Part shown: piece by piece, positions 1 to 12,030 of the stretch
Layout of the letters: each line of letters begins with the position of its first letter
Position numbering within the stretch: position 1 is the stretch's first letter
Assembly: GCA_964017235.1 (NCBI GenBank)
Contig: OZ024929.1
Span: 112,267,793 to 112,331,792, forward strand
Origin: Sabellastarte sp. h YS-2021
Taxonomy: Eukaryota > Annelida > Polychaeta > Sabellida > Sabellidae
Length of the DNA: 64,000 nucleotides
Reading direction: 5' to 3'
Position numbers and translations under genes: made by a program
The notes under the pieces: model-generated
What the model was told of the DNA's origin: nothing
Databases searched by the model: none
What the model saw: only the letters and a program-made list of their open reading frames with translations

Positions 1-180
1 CCAAATTATGTACACCTACTGGTGGGCTCACTTCAAGCTCATATACAGCAGGACCTACGACGGCGGATCTGTAACACCAAAATTCTGCCACTTGATGAGC
101 GAGACTTTCGTTTTAAGCTTCAAGAATATACAAAATATATCATTGGACTACTGGGCACTGGAAGATACAAGGCCATCTGA
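1..180 (+). CDS. 3' end of an unidentified host gene (partial, terminal exon candidate)
   Basis: An open frame runs from base 1 to a TGA at 178-180 and gives 59 residues. It reads like a real soluble protein: a leucine-rich start (NYVHLLVGSLQAHIQ), a basic stretch (DLRRR), then an alternating charged and aromatic run (LDERDFRFKLQEYTKYIIGLL) ending GTGRYKAI. I do not recognise the family and assign no function. The N-terminal part lies upstream of the window. A competing reading is that the exon uses frame 2, which is open to base 229, and splices at a strong donor-like CAG|GTTAGT with the cut after base 224; the frame-2 product is less protein-like in composition. If the TGA is the true stop, the 3' UTR follows, with a possible AATAAA at 627-632. 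Moderate confidence that it is coding, low on which frame. Confidence 0.5.
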   Translation, partial: PNYVHLLVGSLQAHIQQDLRRRICNTKILPLDERDFRFKLQEYTKYIIGLLGTGRYKAI

Positions 181-239
181 ACTGGAAAGACTATTGGTAG
201 AAGAGGTGGACAACAAATTCTCAGGTTAGTGAGTAGATG

Positions 240-1625
240 GTCAGTTGATAGTCCATAGAAAGGTCATGTGCCATATATGGAAGAGTGGGGTATAAAGGTT
301 GTACTGCTGAACAGTGATTAATATTTCATTCACTGTCTAGCATAGTAATTTTGTATAACATGTTCACAAAAAACTTAATGAAGGTGACCTAAACTCCAAT
401 CATTTGAATGAGAATAGGCATTGAAACAGGATAAGGTTATACATTTATACTTTCAATGGAAATAATATCTAAGATAGTAACCGTTTACCAAGTAGTAACA
501 ATTTACTGAGTAAATGTCAAATACTATTTAAGGAAATTATATTTAGTAAGAATGTTGCTATACTTGTTCTTGGTTAAACGTGTAACAGGCTGTCACACAC
601 TTAACTTTCAAAAACTATGTCAAACAAATAAACAGAATATCGTGTCCACTTTATGGAACTTAAATTAATAATGGATATGATTTGTTTTTATCACAAAACA
701 GCCTCTCAATAAGTATTGCAAATATCTCTTTCAACCATCTTACATTGTTCTTGCTCTTTTGAGGAGACACCCATATTGGTCCTGAGGAATGCTGTTTAAA
801 ATTACTTATAAATTATACAGTAGCAGGGTGAGATTTGTGTCTACAGCACGATATTATTAAATGCACGACTATTGCATAAAGCAGTTAAAAACCATTGACA
901 ATGTGTATGAGCATTAACTATTTAAGCACTGTGTATAGTGACGTGCAACAGACAACACTGTGACTTTGAAAAATGGTCAATATATCTGTCTTTCAGCGAA
1001 AAACATATAGAGACATCGGGGAATTAATAACTTGACAGCCATCATCTGCTCCAGTAATACTGGGTGATAATACAGAATTGCAGTGTGTGTTCTGCACGTC
1101 TCACCACAAAGAATAGATCTGGTGGGGTGTTATACTTCATATGGCAATTAGCAAAATTAAGAACAATAACCCACAGGTTTCTATGTCAACGCAACATAGA
1201 TTGATATGGGAAGATATTAAATAGCTGTCTCTTGTTTCCAGAAATGATTACACATTTTTCATTGTCGTCCCTCAGCTACCTAGATGTATAGTAAGCGTTC
1301 TCCTCATTGTCATCACCATCTTCAGTAAAATCTCCAGACAGTTTTAGGTTCCCTAATTTTCTTCTATATACTTATATTTTTTCCATCTTGATGGCAACTT
1401 TGTCATAAGCTGCTGGGATATGAATTTACACAGGACATAAGAAAGAATATCGCATTATAATCCTTTAAATAAAAAATCGATGTTGTTTTATGAATTGTGT
1501 GTGCTGTTTGTGATTATACATGTTGTATCAAAGGTGTAAGATAGTTATGCAATGATATGGCCTTGTACAATGGGTCAGAAGCCTTTAAGTGCGAACCAGA
1601 TCTTCAGTGGATTTGCAGTGACCAA
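240..1625. other. Intergenic or 3' flanking DNA, no gene seen
   Basis: AT-rich unique-looking sequence after the putative terminal exon. I see no coding-like open frame, SINE or tandem array apart from the AATAAA listed separately. Confidence 0.5.
627..632 (+). promoter_or_regulatory. Candidate polyadenylation signal AATAAA
   Basis: This is the first canonical AATAAA I noticed downstream of the putative stop at 178-180. It would give a 3' UTR of roughly 450-470 bases. The hexamer is common by chance in AT-rich DNA, so the call rests only on position. Confidence 0.25.
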
Positions 1626-1631
1626 GTTTGG

Positions 1632-1751
1632 CATCTAATGACTGTCACCTATGTATGGGTTCATCTAATGGCTGTCACCTGTGTATGCATTCATCTAATG
1701 GCTGTCACCTGTGTATGCATTCATCTAATGGCTGTCACCTATGTATGGGTT
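1632..1751. repeat. 30-bp tandem repeat, about 4 copies
   Basis: A 30-bp unit containing ATCTAATGGCTGTCACCT and a TGTATG(C/G) tail is repeated about four times with few mismatches. The period is divisible by three, so the repeat stays open as a short frame, but there is no other sign of coding. Confidence 0.85.
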
Positions 1752-1792
1752 CGACTCCCAAAAGTGTCATATGCCAAGGGACTGACTTAATA

Positions 1793-1835
1793 TGACCCTG
1801 GCTGTTGGACGGGAATTAAAGCACCAACTTTGACT
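1793..1835 (+). repeat. SINE-tail fragment (family C)
   Basis: It reads ATGACCCTGGCTGTTGGACG followed by GGAATTAAAGCACCAACTTTGAC. The same tail, diverged, occurs at 32908-32946 and in the short element at 17610-17685. Only the 3' end of the repeat is present. Confidence 0.45.
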
Positions 1836-3083
1836 CTTAAGTGCCAATCATATTCTGTTTCTGCTTCTTATGTCATTTTATGTAGCGACATACAGCAGCA
1901 TACTACAAATATACCTATTCGGAGTAATGTTCCATGTGTAATGCATTATTTATTAATGCAAAATGCTAGAATATTGATAACATCGGTAATTAAACCAGTA
2001 ATTAATTACATGTAAAATAATTGTTTATGAAGGGTGTAATTATTAACTATGACATGTCCTTGCTATTATGTTGCTGCGATAGCCCCTACTTGTCCTTGAT
2101 CCATTTACATTTCAAGAAATTGTAAAATTTCTTGGCTAAGCCTCAAATAAGCTTTAAATATTTTTAACAAATGTTTAACAACACATATATGCATACAATG
2201 TGTTGCAGAAAAGCAATATTTGTAGACTTTCTACCAGTAACTGGTTTTGTAGAGTCCCCCCTCCCTGTTTTCACAATGTTCACAACATCTGTTCATATGA
2301 AATCGTATTTCCTAACACCCCCCAACTATTATTGTCATAAATTTATTGCAACAGCAGAAACAATATGGATGAGTTGGTCTGGTATATTGAGACAGATAGC
2401 CTTTAGTTTGGAGGTAATTAAGATCGGATTTTTAATAAAACTTTATTTGACACTTGTGCATAAAATTAACATCAAAACAAAGCTGATGGCCGTTAACATT
2501 TATTGCTCCAGCATTCACCAATACAATATGTCTGCTCTGTCATGTTAAAAACACTGACTGAGTTGCCAACATTGAGATTTTTTCAAACTTTGCTTCACTA
2601 AATATGGTTGTGTATTAATAGGAAAACAAATTCCTTCTGATAAAACATTGGCGCCATCAAATACAGACTTTAAAACATTGTTAAACCTTTTCCTGAAGCA
2701 TAGAGAAAATGGAGAATGACTTTCCTTATACAGTATGCAACATATTTGTGGTCATCTTGAGTGAAAGATATTCTTCATTAACAGCTTTGTTTTATCATAA
2801 CCAGACAAGTTTGCCAGCAGTGATCATTCATCAGAGGAGATTTACTTTCCACAGAGATTTAATATCTTGATCACAGTGCTCTACACAGAGTAATATGCCT
2901 TTGATGTGAGATAAATGTTTTAATTAAATATGTCTGATGTTACAACACTGTGTCGTCCATGTCTGTGTCTACAGGATATCTGTGGCACAAACTGTAAATC
3001 TGAATGCACAGTAACTGTTGTTTGCAACTTTATTCTCACTGCCAAACATCTTTAGAATCAGAAATTATTGATGAAGCTTATTT
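1836..3083. other. Intergenic, no gene seen
   Basis: AT-rich unique sequence. A 125-residue frame at 2171-2548 lacks recognisable domains or splice context and I treat it as chance. Confidence 0.45.
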
Positions 3084-3312
3084 GTGGGAAGCGCACAGTG
3101 ATAAGACACTCATCTCCCACCTCTGAGATCAGAGTTCGAATCCCTGCCTCACTTCAAATCGGAAAGCTGGTAGTTTCTTGCCTTCGGTTGACAGTTTACA
3201 GCACAGAACATTGACCAACTGTATGTACTGGTTTCCTCTTCCCCTCTAACTACCAGCACAATGTAACTGATACAAAGGTAGTGACTGATGTATAACATTA
3301 AATCAATAAATA
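3084..3312 (+). repeat. tRNA-derived SINE, family A, diverged copy
   Basis: The tRNA-like head is present: a degenerate A box near 3088 and a B box GAGTTCGAATCCC near 3130. The family body follows (AAAGCTGGTAGTT, then CAACTGTATGTACTGGTTTCC and CTAACTACC). The tail is degenerate and ends in an AATAAATA run. Confidence 0.8.
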
Positions 3313-5330
3313 TTTGTTTGCAGGAAACATATCCAAAAAAGTGCGTTTAGTTTTGTTTCTTTGCATAACAAAATTTGTTTTTGAAAATGTATTTGGTATT
3401 GAATGATAACTAGCCTAGCTTAAAGCTGAAAATTGTGCTTTATCTTATTTCAATCTTGTAAAGAGAGATTTGGTATTCATGAAGCACTCATACATGTCAG
3501 TAGATATAAGCTCATCAGGCAGAGTCTCTATTTCAGCATATACTAGAGAACATTATACAAAGTGAAATTTCATTATCTGAACTGAAAGTGTTCCCTAATT
3601 ACAAAGGCACTTGAGCCTTTTAGTAATGCTAAATGATAACCCCAATATCTAATAAATTAAACACAGATCTGCTCTCTGTTCAAAAAGCAGCAATACCAGA
3701 GCATGGACCACTTTCATTATATGGGTCAGCCACAGAGCAGAGAAAAAAAATCAGCTATGAAGCCCAAGCATAAAGCTTCTCATACTTACTTTTAGGTGAT
3801 GTCTGGCTTACCTTTACGTGAACACCAACAAACTTTGTGATTGTGGTGATATTATATCCTTGACTTAGTACAGTAGTTTCTAGAATTTGATAATATAGCT
3901 CTCAGAGTTTCCACAGGTTCCTTGATCTGACATTGTTGGCTTAGCTCAGTTGTTTTACCAGGTAATACTAACATTAATACTAATGTTTCGATAATATTAT
4001 ATTCTTAGCTTAGTTAAATAGTTTCTACAAAATGGTCACAGCTCGCCAAGCTTTAGAAAATTACCGTAATATTATATTATTGGATTAATTTAATAGTTCA
4101 TGTAACATGGACATAGTTTTCACAAACCCAACAAGCCTAGCTGATAGCTGACAATTTGCTTGTCCAGGAAAGGTAGCATGTGAAGTGAATTTTGACAGAT
4201 TGTATGGATTCACTCTGCAATATATTCACCATGAATCATGTTCGATACAAGTTAAGAAGTTCCATTGATGAAACCATGGCTACACCTTTGATAAGTGCTT
4301 AGAGATCTTCCGTTTGGGATTCATGTTGAATATATCACACTTGAATATTCACTTTAAACTGAGCCCATAATGAGAAGTTTCTGTGTATGAATACTAGAGT
4401 GAAGCAAGGTATTAATAATGTGTTGTTTGTGTGACATAAGAGAAAGCTCTGGTGTAATTAATTGGATTATATTTGAGTTTAAAATTGCTGTCACTGCATG
4501 TATAAGCACATTATAGGAGCAATTTCAGTGGTGGAATTAAAAAGGCATAAGATGCTCAAGGTTTAGGGCTGGTAACCACCAAGTAACTACTTATTTCCAT
4601 ATTCACCATAAGGATTAAACTTCAGACCTACAACAGCTGAGATTGCAAGCATGCTGGTTGCTCCTGAGGCCCTTGCTAACAGGATTTGAATCCGGTTTTT
4701 AAAGATTCAGATTTAAGCCAAATCTGGGAATGCCTTATGGTTACTGTAATATGTGTTTCGTCCAAAGTGTGTCATCATTTCCAACCTGCAAGTTCTGAGC
4801 TGACATGTAAATGTTTCCAAACTGAGTTACTGAGAACTCTGCAGACTCAATGACCCGACCACCCCGAGTGTAATCTCCACAATCTGTCTTAACATTGGTG
4901 GAGATTTGGGAAATATTGTGAATGTTTGTTTAAAAAATTGTCCTTTGTAAATACCTTTGTGAGTGAACATTTCTGTACTGAGTGTCCATGATTGATTATT
5001 TCAGTCATAACTGCCTTGTGGTCAATCTGGTGGGGGTTTCTGTCTCATAAAATAGGGTCGATTGACCTTATCCCAAGAGAAGCTTGGTCATACGAGTTTA
5101 TTTATATGCTCCCGGAGGGTGATCACCACTTGCTATCACGAGTGATCTTTATGAAATGTAGTGGTCTGGATCAGGTTGTAATTATGATCTTATTCCTTTT
5201 ACAATGGATCCTTTCACTCCAGACAAATCACATGTTCTGTCAATTATTCAATCCTTTGTTGAACAGGCTCAGTCATAGCATTCCATAAAATCAGCTGGAC
5301 CATACAACATATTCCAAAACTGGAACAGGG
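3313..5330. other. Intergenic, no gene seen
   Basis: AT-rich sequence with scattered short palindromic AT tracts. No supported gene or full repeat element. Confidence 0.45.
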
Positions 5331-5334
5331 ATAT

Positions 5335-5714
5335 AAGGGGGAGGGTTGGGAGTAAGCCTGAATAGATGAGTTTTTAGCTTGTTGCTGATAAAGCCATGGT
5401 TATTTGTGACCTGTACTAATTTGTACTAATCTATTCCAATCAGATGGTGCCAGAAGCTCCACCAACCAGTTTGTTTGTGGATAGAGACACTAAAAATAGC
5501 CCGCCTGCTGCCACGAATGACTTTGTTTTACTTTATCAATGTTGACAGCTCTAAAAATTGACTGAAATTACCAGACTCAAATATTAAAAGTTTGTTACTT
5601 TAAAAATATGTCTGGCTGTGTAATGTTGTTATGACATTCTAAGATTATTGATTTGGTTTAGAGTCTGCCTTGGCAGAGGTTAAGCGCTAGAAAAGTACAG
5701 AATAGAATAGAATA
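5335..5714 (+). repeat. Probable 3' end of a non-LTR-type element
   Basis: The segment ends GGTTAAGCGCTAGAAAAGTA followed by three GAATA-type units (AGAATAGAATAGAATA), an ending typical of CR1/L2-like retroelement 3' termini. The upstream part, with ATGGTGCCAGAAGCTCC and AATAGCCCGCCTGCTGCC, looks like degenerate repeat sequence. No reverse transcriptase coding is left, so the class is inferred from the tail alone. Confidence 0.35.
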
Positions 5715-7798
5715 TCGTTTTACTAAAACCTGCATGCAACCTTTTATTTCATTTCTTAAGAATGTCTCATCCAAATAGCTACTGTATCTCAAAAATCTAA
5801 GAAGGATCTTCTCGTGAACACAATAGCTGTCATTGAAAGCTCTTTATGTCACAAATTACAAAGATTAATTAGAGTTAGCACGCAGATAGGAAAAATGGAT
5901 CTAAAAGTGAGACAAGTTGAAATGTCGTTTGGCTTCTCTGTGCTATCCTCCTTATTTCGCTTTTTGTAACTGCAAAGCAGCGCAAGTTTAAAAAGTCTCA
6001 ATCCTGAAGCACTGTTCACACTTTACCAGTAACGCACCCTTGATTCACACGCATTTTCAACATGTCTCCAACGACTGGCACTATTTTATATTATTTGATA
6101 AAGCGTAGAAACCATTAAAAGTTGCCTAAAACCAGACAGTTTTTGGTTTAGTGATAGTCATGTTTCTGCATTATCTGGATCACATCCTTTTTTTCCAAAT
6201 CTGCTAACAAACCTTATCAGTCCTCGATCTATGCTTTTTATTTTGCTTTTAATTTTGTGCCAAAGATTTTGCTTGCAAAAGCATAATATAATTACCATAT
6301 ATAATTACAAATTATGCAATGATTATTTATACATCCACTTTCTTGTTCAAATTACAAATACATATAACTGTAATAGATTAGTTAGAAACTAAACCTTTCC
6401 CTTATTCTACTTTTTTAGCAAAAACATCTTTAGTTGGGATTTATTTGTGACATTTTCTCACACCATTTTTACAGACTTTAAATCAATCTCTAAATCAATT
6501 TCTTTATATCAACACTAATAAATATAATTTTTCTCACAAAACTATGACATTTATTGACTAGTAGTTTCTATCTACTTTGAAGTAACCCAGTATTTTCACA
6601 TTACTAATCTCATATGGTTGTTTATGTTTCTCAGTATCCAATGGCTATTGCCTAACTGTTGCACAGATACACCTAAGCATGTATCCGTTTGTCCAGAGAA
6701 GTACGAATCTTCCATAACATATGGAAGTGTGAACCCAAGTAAAGACCAAGACGCCTGATGATAAATGACACTATGAAAATGGAAATGTTATCTTCTTGAG
6801 CATTTAAAAAAAAGAGGATGAATAATGGATCAAACCATTTTAAGTGCGGTTTTAATAATTTAAGAGGCAAAAGTCTCAAGTAGAGATAACCAGTACTGAC
6901 TGTCACAGTACATCTCTAAGTTGCAGAGAAGATAGTGAAATAAAAATAAACACTCCAAGGAATGCCAATCTTCTCGTGGATTGATAAATCAGAAATAGAG
7001 TATGAAATATATTTCTTCAAAGTAATAGTTGTAATTCTGAACCCCCTTCTTTTCCTTGATTTGTGGACTTTCCTTGCACATTGTTATTTCTGTGCCACAT
7101 TAGGGATTTTGTCCTCTTTGCCTTACTTTTAAAGCATTCTCTAAGTGTTGAATTGTACATACTGCAACGAATTCAATATTTCTTCCTTTATACCATACAT
7201 TGTGAATATATTTTAAGCTAGACATTATTATTACTCAAATGAGTAATATAATCCAAGGGAGAAATTGAGTGAGACGATATACAGTTGTATAACAATGGGA
7301 CTTTCTGAGCTGATGTGGGTGGTGATGTAATTATTGGGCTGTCACACCTCTCCCAAAGAACAAAGGCTTTGTTATACCATCACTTTACTTGAACTAGACA
7401 AAACAGTGTCCACTTGTGTGGTTTGAATGTGACAAAGTTTTTCTCAGTTTAAGTGGTGACGTCACAATGAAACAGTGATTAAAGTAGTTCTAACGAGATG
7501 GTACATAGAATCTATGACCTTTTATATGTGTTTAAACTTGGGCCATCATTGTAGTAGGACAATGATAAAAATTGACGCTTGGTGAACTAGAAAAAATCTT
7601 ACTGATAGTTTTGTTCAAAGTGACCACAGGAGCTCTAAACAGAGATCCCAGTCCATCATGTTCTCACACTGTATGATATATCAAGGGCCACAGTTAATTT
7701 CCGTATATTCCACCAGAAAAGGTATTTACAAGTTTTTTAGAGTGCAATTTTGTGGATCTGTGTTCTTAATTACTTAAAAATCACCATAACAAACACTG
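5715..7798. other. Intergenic, no gene seen
   Basis: AT-rich sequence. The 77-residue minus-strand frame at 6673-6906 has no domain features. Nothing else to report. Confidence 0.45.
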
Positions 7799-8037
7799 AG
7801 GGGCCACGGTGGCAGAGTGGTAACACTGTCACCTCCCATGTCTGAGATCAGAGTTCAGTTCCCGGCCTGACCTCAAGTGGGAAAACTGGTAGTTGCTTAC
7901 CGTTGGTCAGCAATTTACAGTACAGAACCTAGAACAACTGTATGTACTGGTTTCCTCTGCCCATAAAACTACCCGTCGTGATATGACCCATACAATGTGT
8001 TGAAAGCAACGTAAAACCTAAAATAAAAATAAAATAT
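7799..8037 (+). repeat. tRNA-derived SINE, family A, near full length
   Basis: A clear pol III-type head: A box CGGTGGCAGAGTGGTAACAC and a B box around AGAGTTCAGTTCCC. Then the body (AACTGGTAGTTGCTTACCG, AACTGTATGTACTGGTTTCC) and the tail ACCCGTCGTGATATGACCC and GAAAGCAACGTAAAACC, followed by an A-rich tail AAATAAAAATAAAAT. About 240 bp, matching the best copy at 29456. Confidence 0.92.
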
Positions 8038-9043
8038 CAAAAACTCTGATGTCCTGCCTCAACATGCATGTATGGCATTATTCTAGTCAATATCAGTACA
8101 GTGATCTTGTGTATTTTCGTCCTTGTTTTACCACAAACCAAACCTGTAAGCTTCATGGTCCATCAGGCCACATGCAAACATACACCAAAGTAATGCTTCG
8201 ACTCACTTGGCATTTAGCTTATAATTGTGAACACAGATAGTAGAAGTACATGTATTTCCTTACAAGTGGAAATGGCTTGTGTATGCATTTGGGGCATACA
8301 GCAATTTTCCAGTAGTAAACAAGTTTTACCAAATTTGCAAGCTGTTGCAGGTAGTGAACAAGTTTTACTAAATTGGGAAGCTTTTGAAGGTAGGAAAGGT
8401 CACAAAGATCAAAATATATCTTTTGAAGATTCTTGGTATCAAAATTTTTGTCTTATTTCATTGAACAAAATGGTTAAAATTATCAACATCCAGCAATAAA
8501 TAAGTAAGTTATGGTTATTTTTAAAAAAATATGTACCAGCTATGTTAATTTTTGTTTCCCCATAAAAAAGAGTCTGTAGTAGTGAGCTGCTGCTGGATGT
8601 TGTGATCCGCATACATGTGAAAACACCTTAATGCTGAGAAAAATCAACCATCTTAGAAACGTAAAAATAGAACAAAACGTGATATATTTTATTGTTATTG
8701 TAATGACACTATGCAATACTTAATGTAGAAATACATCAACAGAAATTAAACAGAAGTATCCTTCTCTTCATTGCCATATAAGTCAGTGGAAGCAGAAAAT
8801 TATAAGCAAACCGGATATAAAGTATATAGAAGTGATTGCTTGGGCTTAGGTTTAACTGAGATATATGTAGCTAATAGCTGCCATAGGAATAATAAATGTG
8901 TGGTAAAAATGGAGAAGCTTACATGTAATTATGACTACATAGCATTGCACTGTTTTTACAAGTTTGCTTTCTATCCATACCAAAATTGGTTTTTGGTATT
9001 GTATTTGGTTTGATGTCCTGAAGCGTTCTTTTTCCAAATGAAT
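8038..9043. other. Intergenic, no gene seen
   Basis: Several short frames (8049-8240, 8227-8499, 8771-9013) show no domains or splice signals. A short internal duplication (AACAAGTTTTACNAAAT) occurs near 8317 and 8357. Confidence 0.4.
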
Positions 9044-9258
9044 CGATCCTGCCATGGTAGTACAGTGTTAACACACTTGCCTACTATCTCTGAGATCGGA
9101 GTTCGAATCCCGATCTGACCTTATGTGGAAAAGCTGGTAGTTGCTTTTTGTCGGGTTTAAAACCTTGACCAACTGTATGTACTGGATCCTTCTGCCCATC
9201 TATCTAACCGTGACAATGTAATCAATAAGGTGCCAATAAAACACTAAATAAATAAAAC
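9044..9258 (+). repeat. tRNA-derived SINE, family A, diverged
   Basis: Head CCATGGTAGTACAGTGTTAAC, B box GGAGTTCGAATCCCGA, body AAAGCTGGTAGTTGCTTTTT and CCAACTGTATGTACTGGATC, then a diverged tail ending CACTAAATAAATAAAA. Confidence 0.85.
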
Positions 9259-9898
9259 TTACATGTGCCTGGTGTCATGTATTTATATTTTGTATAAATT
9301 ATCTAATGTTTTAGCAAGAAATTCAATCAAACTAGTGCCTTAAGAATACATATAATTTTTTAAAAACCCACATGCATTGTGTGAACAAATAACCTTTACT
9401 TATGATGATATTTTGATTGCGTCTTGATAAAACCTCATCCAAGTATTATCAGCATAATAACTATTTGTGTGTTTTTCAGAATGAAGCTTTTGTTCCATAG
9501 CATCAATTATTTCCCCTTACAATTTCTTCAATAGATTTTGTTGTATTTTCCTGCATGATGAGGTTCTCACCAAGATATCTGGCAGTCATAAGTTTTCCTT
9601 TTTTACGGATATCTTAAATGGTTTGAAACATTTACTTCCCCTTGTTTTCTAGCAATAATTGAAACGGAAAATATAATGAATACTCTAATTTTCTATGTTA
9701 AATTTGTTTAAATTAGAACAACTACCATTTGAGTAAAGTAGATCAATGGAGACAAGAATAGAAAATACAATTTTGCGATAATATATGAGATGTGTTCTTT
9801 ATAAAAAAAATAAATAAATAATAAAAATAAACTGAAAAAGTTGTGGCCTGACCTTAATTGGTGAATGGATGATAATTCACAGGCCGTACACTTCCATA
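9259..9898. other. Intergenic, no gene seen
   Basis: AT-rich sequence with an AAATAAATAAATAATAAAAATAAA tract near 9805-9832. No gene recognised. Confidence 0.4.
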
Positions 9899-10010
9899 AA
9901 GGGAGAATATGTTTTTGTGGCATTTGTTTGTTTGCCTATTTGCAAAATAAATCAGAAAGTTTTTGGTGATCCAGATCACTGTCCAGATCCAGGAAGTTTT
10001 GAAGGATTGT
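9899..10010 (+). repeat. Dispersed GTTTGTTTGT-type repeat, fragment
   Basis: It contains GAGAATATGTTTTTGTGGCA, then TTTGTTTGTTTGCC, then CCAGATCACTGTCCAGATCC. The same module order (a GGAGGTTATGTTTT-like start, a (GTTT)n run, a GATCC-containing end) appears near 14260, 45526 and 50184. Confidence 0.5.
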
Positions 10011-11065
10011 TTATCCATAGTCCCAATTGCATCAGATTGCTGTTAAAGTACAGGACACTCCCAAATTTGTGTACCTCCCAAATTAGAGAATCCAGATTGC
10101 TGTAACAATACAGGACACTAACGCAATAGTGTCTATAATATTCCAGAGTTTGAGCCAGTTCCTAGCAGAATTCCAGATACTATGACCAAAAGCAGGAAAA
10201 AATAGGGATTGAAGCTGTTTGGAGGAGATCTGCATTCTTCGAGTGCTTTTCTGGTTTGGAATATTTCTTTAATCTAAATCTGAAACAAAGCGTTAATGTT
10301 TTGACACACCAATGCAATTAAAGCGACAGTGTCTGCTGTTGAATCAGCAGAACAGCCACCTTGCTTGGTCCATTAGTATAATTCAGGAACACCACACAAA
10401 TACAGAGCTTTACCATACAGAAATCACAAAATCCTATTGGTGATTACATGAGATATATGACTTAATAGCCAGAAGGTGAAGTACCCATAACCCTAAAAGG
10501 ACAATAATTAAGGAATGATTTTCCATATATTTGCAAAAGTCTGTTAGGAGTAAAACTGGTGGTCAGAATACCTTCAATCATTTCGTATCATGATTTGTTA
10601 ATTACCACCAAAAAACTGCCTCTATGAAAAGACAAAATGAGTAGTATATACCGAGTGTATATACTACTAAAATGCAATTGCAAGGTATCATATATACCTG
10701 CACTGTGGCCAAATGAAAGGTCTTTTTTCTGTTGTCTCAAAAAGATAATTGCCATGAAGAATGTCCAGGTAAAATCCACTTATGAAAGGTTAACCATGAT
10801 TGAATGGTTCTTTTCCTTTGTTACAGACTTTGAGTTTCTTTCCCTACAAAAAAAGGATAGTAGACACGGAAAAAAACTGTATGAGATAGCTGTTCTTGGG
10901 GTTTCAGATTTCTTCAGACTAACCTCTAACAAGTTTGAACAGGTACCCAAATTAACAGGGTATTGTGGGCAATCATGCAGGGTGGAAGTGTTATGTGAAT
11001 GAAACAGATCTTGAAGCTACAGTTAGAGACAGAGTCACATGACCAAATGAAATCTCTTTATATAA
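10010..11065. other. Intergenic; part of a diverged direct repeat plus a hairpin
   Basis: The segment 10714-10795 is similar to 12686-12768 (shared GTTGT(C/T)TCAAA, then ATAATTGCCAT, then TCCACTTAT). A perfect hairpin at 10640-10668 is listed separately. The 121-residue frame at 10637-11002 overlaps this repeat and has no recognisable domain. Confidence 0.4.
10640..10668. other. Perfect 11-bp hairpin
   Basis: AGTAGTATATA, a 7-base loop CCGAGTG, then TATATACTACT. The stem is a perfect inverted repeat. No flanking gene makes its role clear. Confidence 0.7.
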
Positions 11066-11575
11066 TACCCATTTCACACTACAGCTGGTATCACAAACAG
11101 TAACCCGAGTTTGGGGAAACATCCCTGTCCTTGGATCGCCATTTGACGCCTGTGTGTGACCTTGTGAGTCAGTGGTGAACCATTCATTACCTTGCTTGTC
11201 CTATGAAAGTTTTAAACTGTGGGCATGCACAGACGATTTCGCCCTTGTGATTAGGTATTACTTCCTCCGGTAACTGAAGGTGTGGTCCATGATGTACATA
11301 ACGTTATGATTCAGTCATCTTTCGATATTTTACAGTGACATAACATGAGTTAAGGTATTGGTCGTTTCACCACTTGTTCGCTGATGGTTCCCGAAGGCGA
11401 GTTGAGGTTACTTCTCAGTGATGAACGTTTGAAGTACTGTCATCCGACTGTTATTGACATTTAAAAAACTGTGTCTAATCAGTGGCCGTCCGCCTCTAGT
11501 ATGAACAACCCGGACAAAATGGGGCGACCTGGGGCAGTTCTGCTGCCGAGAAGAACTTGTAACTGCGGGTCATAC
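11066..11575 (+). mobile_element. MITE-like element D, copy 1
   Basis: It starts CCCATTTCACACTACAG and includes ACATCCCTGTCCTTGGATCG, TTGTGAGTCAGTGGTGAACC and GGTAACTGAAGGTGTGGTCC. All of these recur in reverse orientation at 15371-16115, and a second shared block (GACAAAATGGGGCGACCTGG) lies near 11513. The outer boundary at the right is unclear because a SINE B tail begins near 11585. No coding capacity, so it would depend on a transposase elsewhere. Confidence 0.6.
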
Positions 11576-11584
11576 CTGTCATAT

Positions 11585-11676
11585 TGGCTGTACCTGTATG
11601 CATAGTGAAATAGCGCTTTGAGCCCTGTAGTACAAGGATATATTAATCTGAGTATAAATATACAAAATCTACAATA
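11585..11676 (+). repeat. SINE family B, 3' tail only
   Basis: GGCTGTACCTGTATGCATAG, then AATAGCGCTTTGAGCCCTGT and GAGTATAAATATAC match the 3' end of the family B copies at 48424-48725 (reverse) and 51140-51430. The 5' part is missing. Confidence 0.7.
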
Positions 11677-11841
11677 TATCATAACAGTCATGTAGCCATA
11701 AAGTGCCAGAAAATGTATGAAACATGAGCTTTAGGCCTACTCCATTTTCAGTTTGTATCCCCAGTGGTCTCGAAAAATCCAAACCCATTGTAGCTGTTGT
11801 GAAAATAGATCCAAACCCACCTTCCTGATACCAGACTTGCT

Positions 11842-12030
11842 CCAAGTCTTTGTATTTCTTATTCCACCAAAGCTAACATACATGGAATCATTATGAACCC
11901 ATCATGATGGGTGGGAAAACCTACTGTCTGATGACATACAACACTTTTGTCAGCCCCACATTCTGGCCAAAAAGTCATTCAGTCCTCATATAATACCTTA
12001 GACAAAAGGACTTGAGGAAAGTCTATCCTG
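11842..12030 (+). repeat. Dispersed repeat E, copy 1
   Basis: It contains CTTGCTCCAAGTCTTTGTAT, ATCATTATGAACCCAT, TTTTGTCAGCCCCACATTCT and CAAAAGGACTTGAGGAAAGT. A close copy lies in the opposite orientation at 32465-32680. No terminal repeats or coding frames were found, so its class is unknown. Confidence 0.75.

Noticed and set aside
7799..7875. tRNA gene suggested by A and B boxes (also at 3084, 9044, 29456)
   Set aside because: The tRNA-like heads are followed by a shared body and tail, lack a proper cloverleaf acceptor closure, and recur as dispersed copies: they are SINEs.
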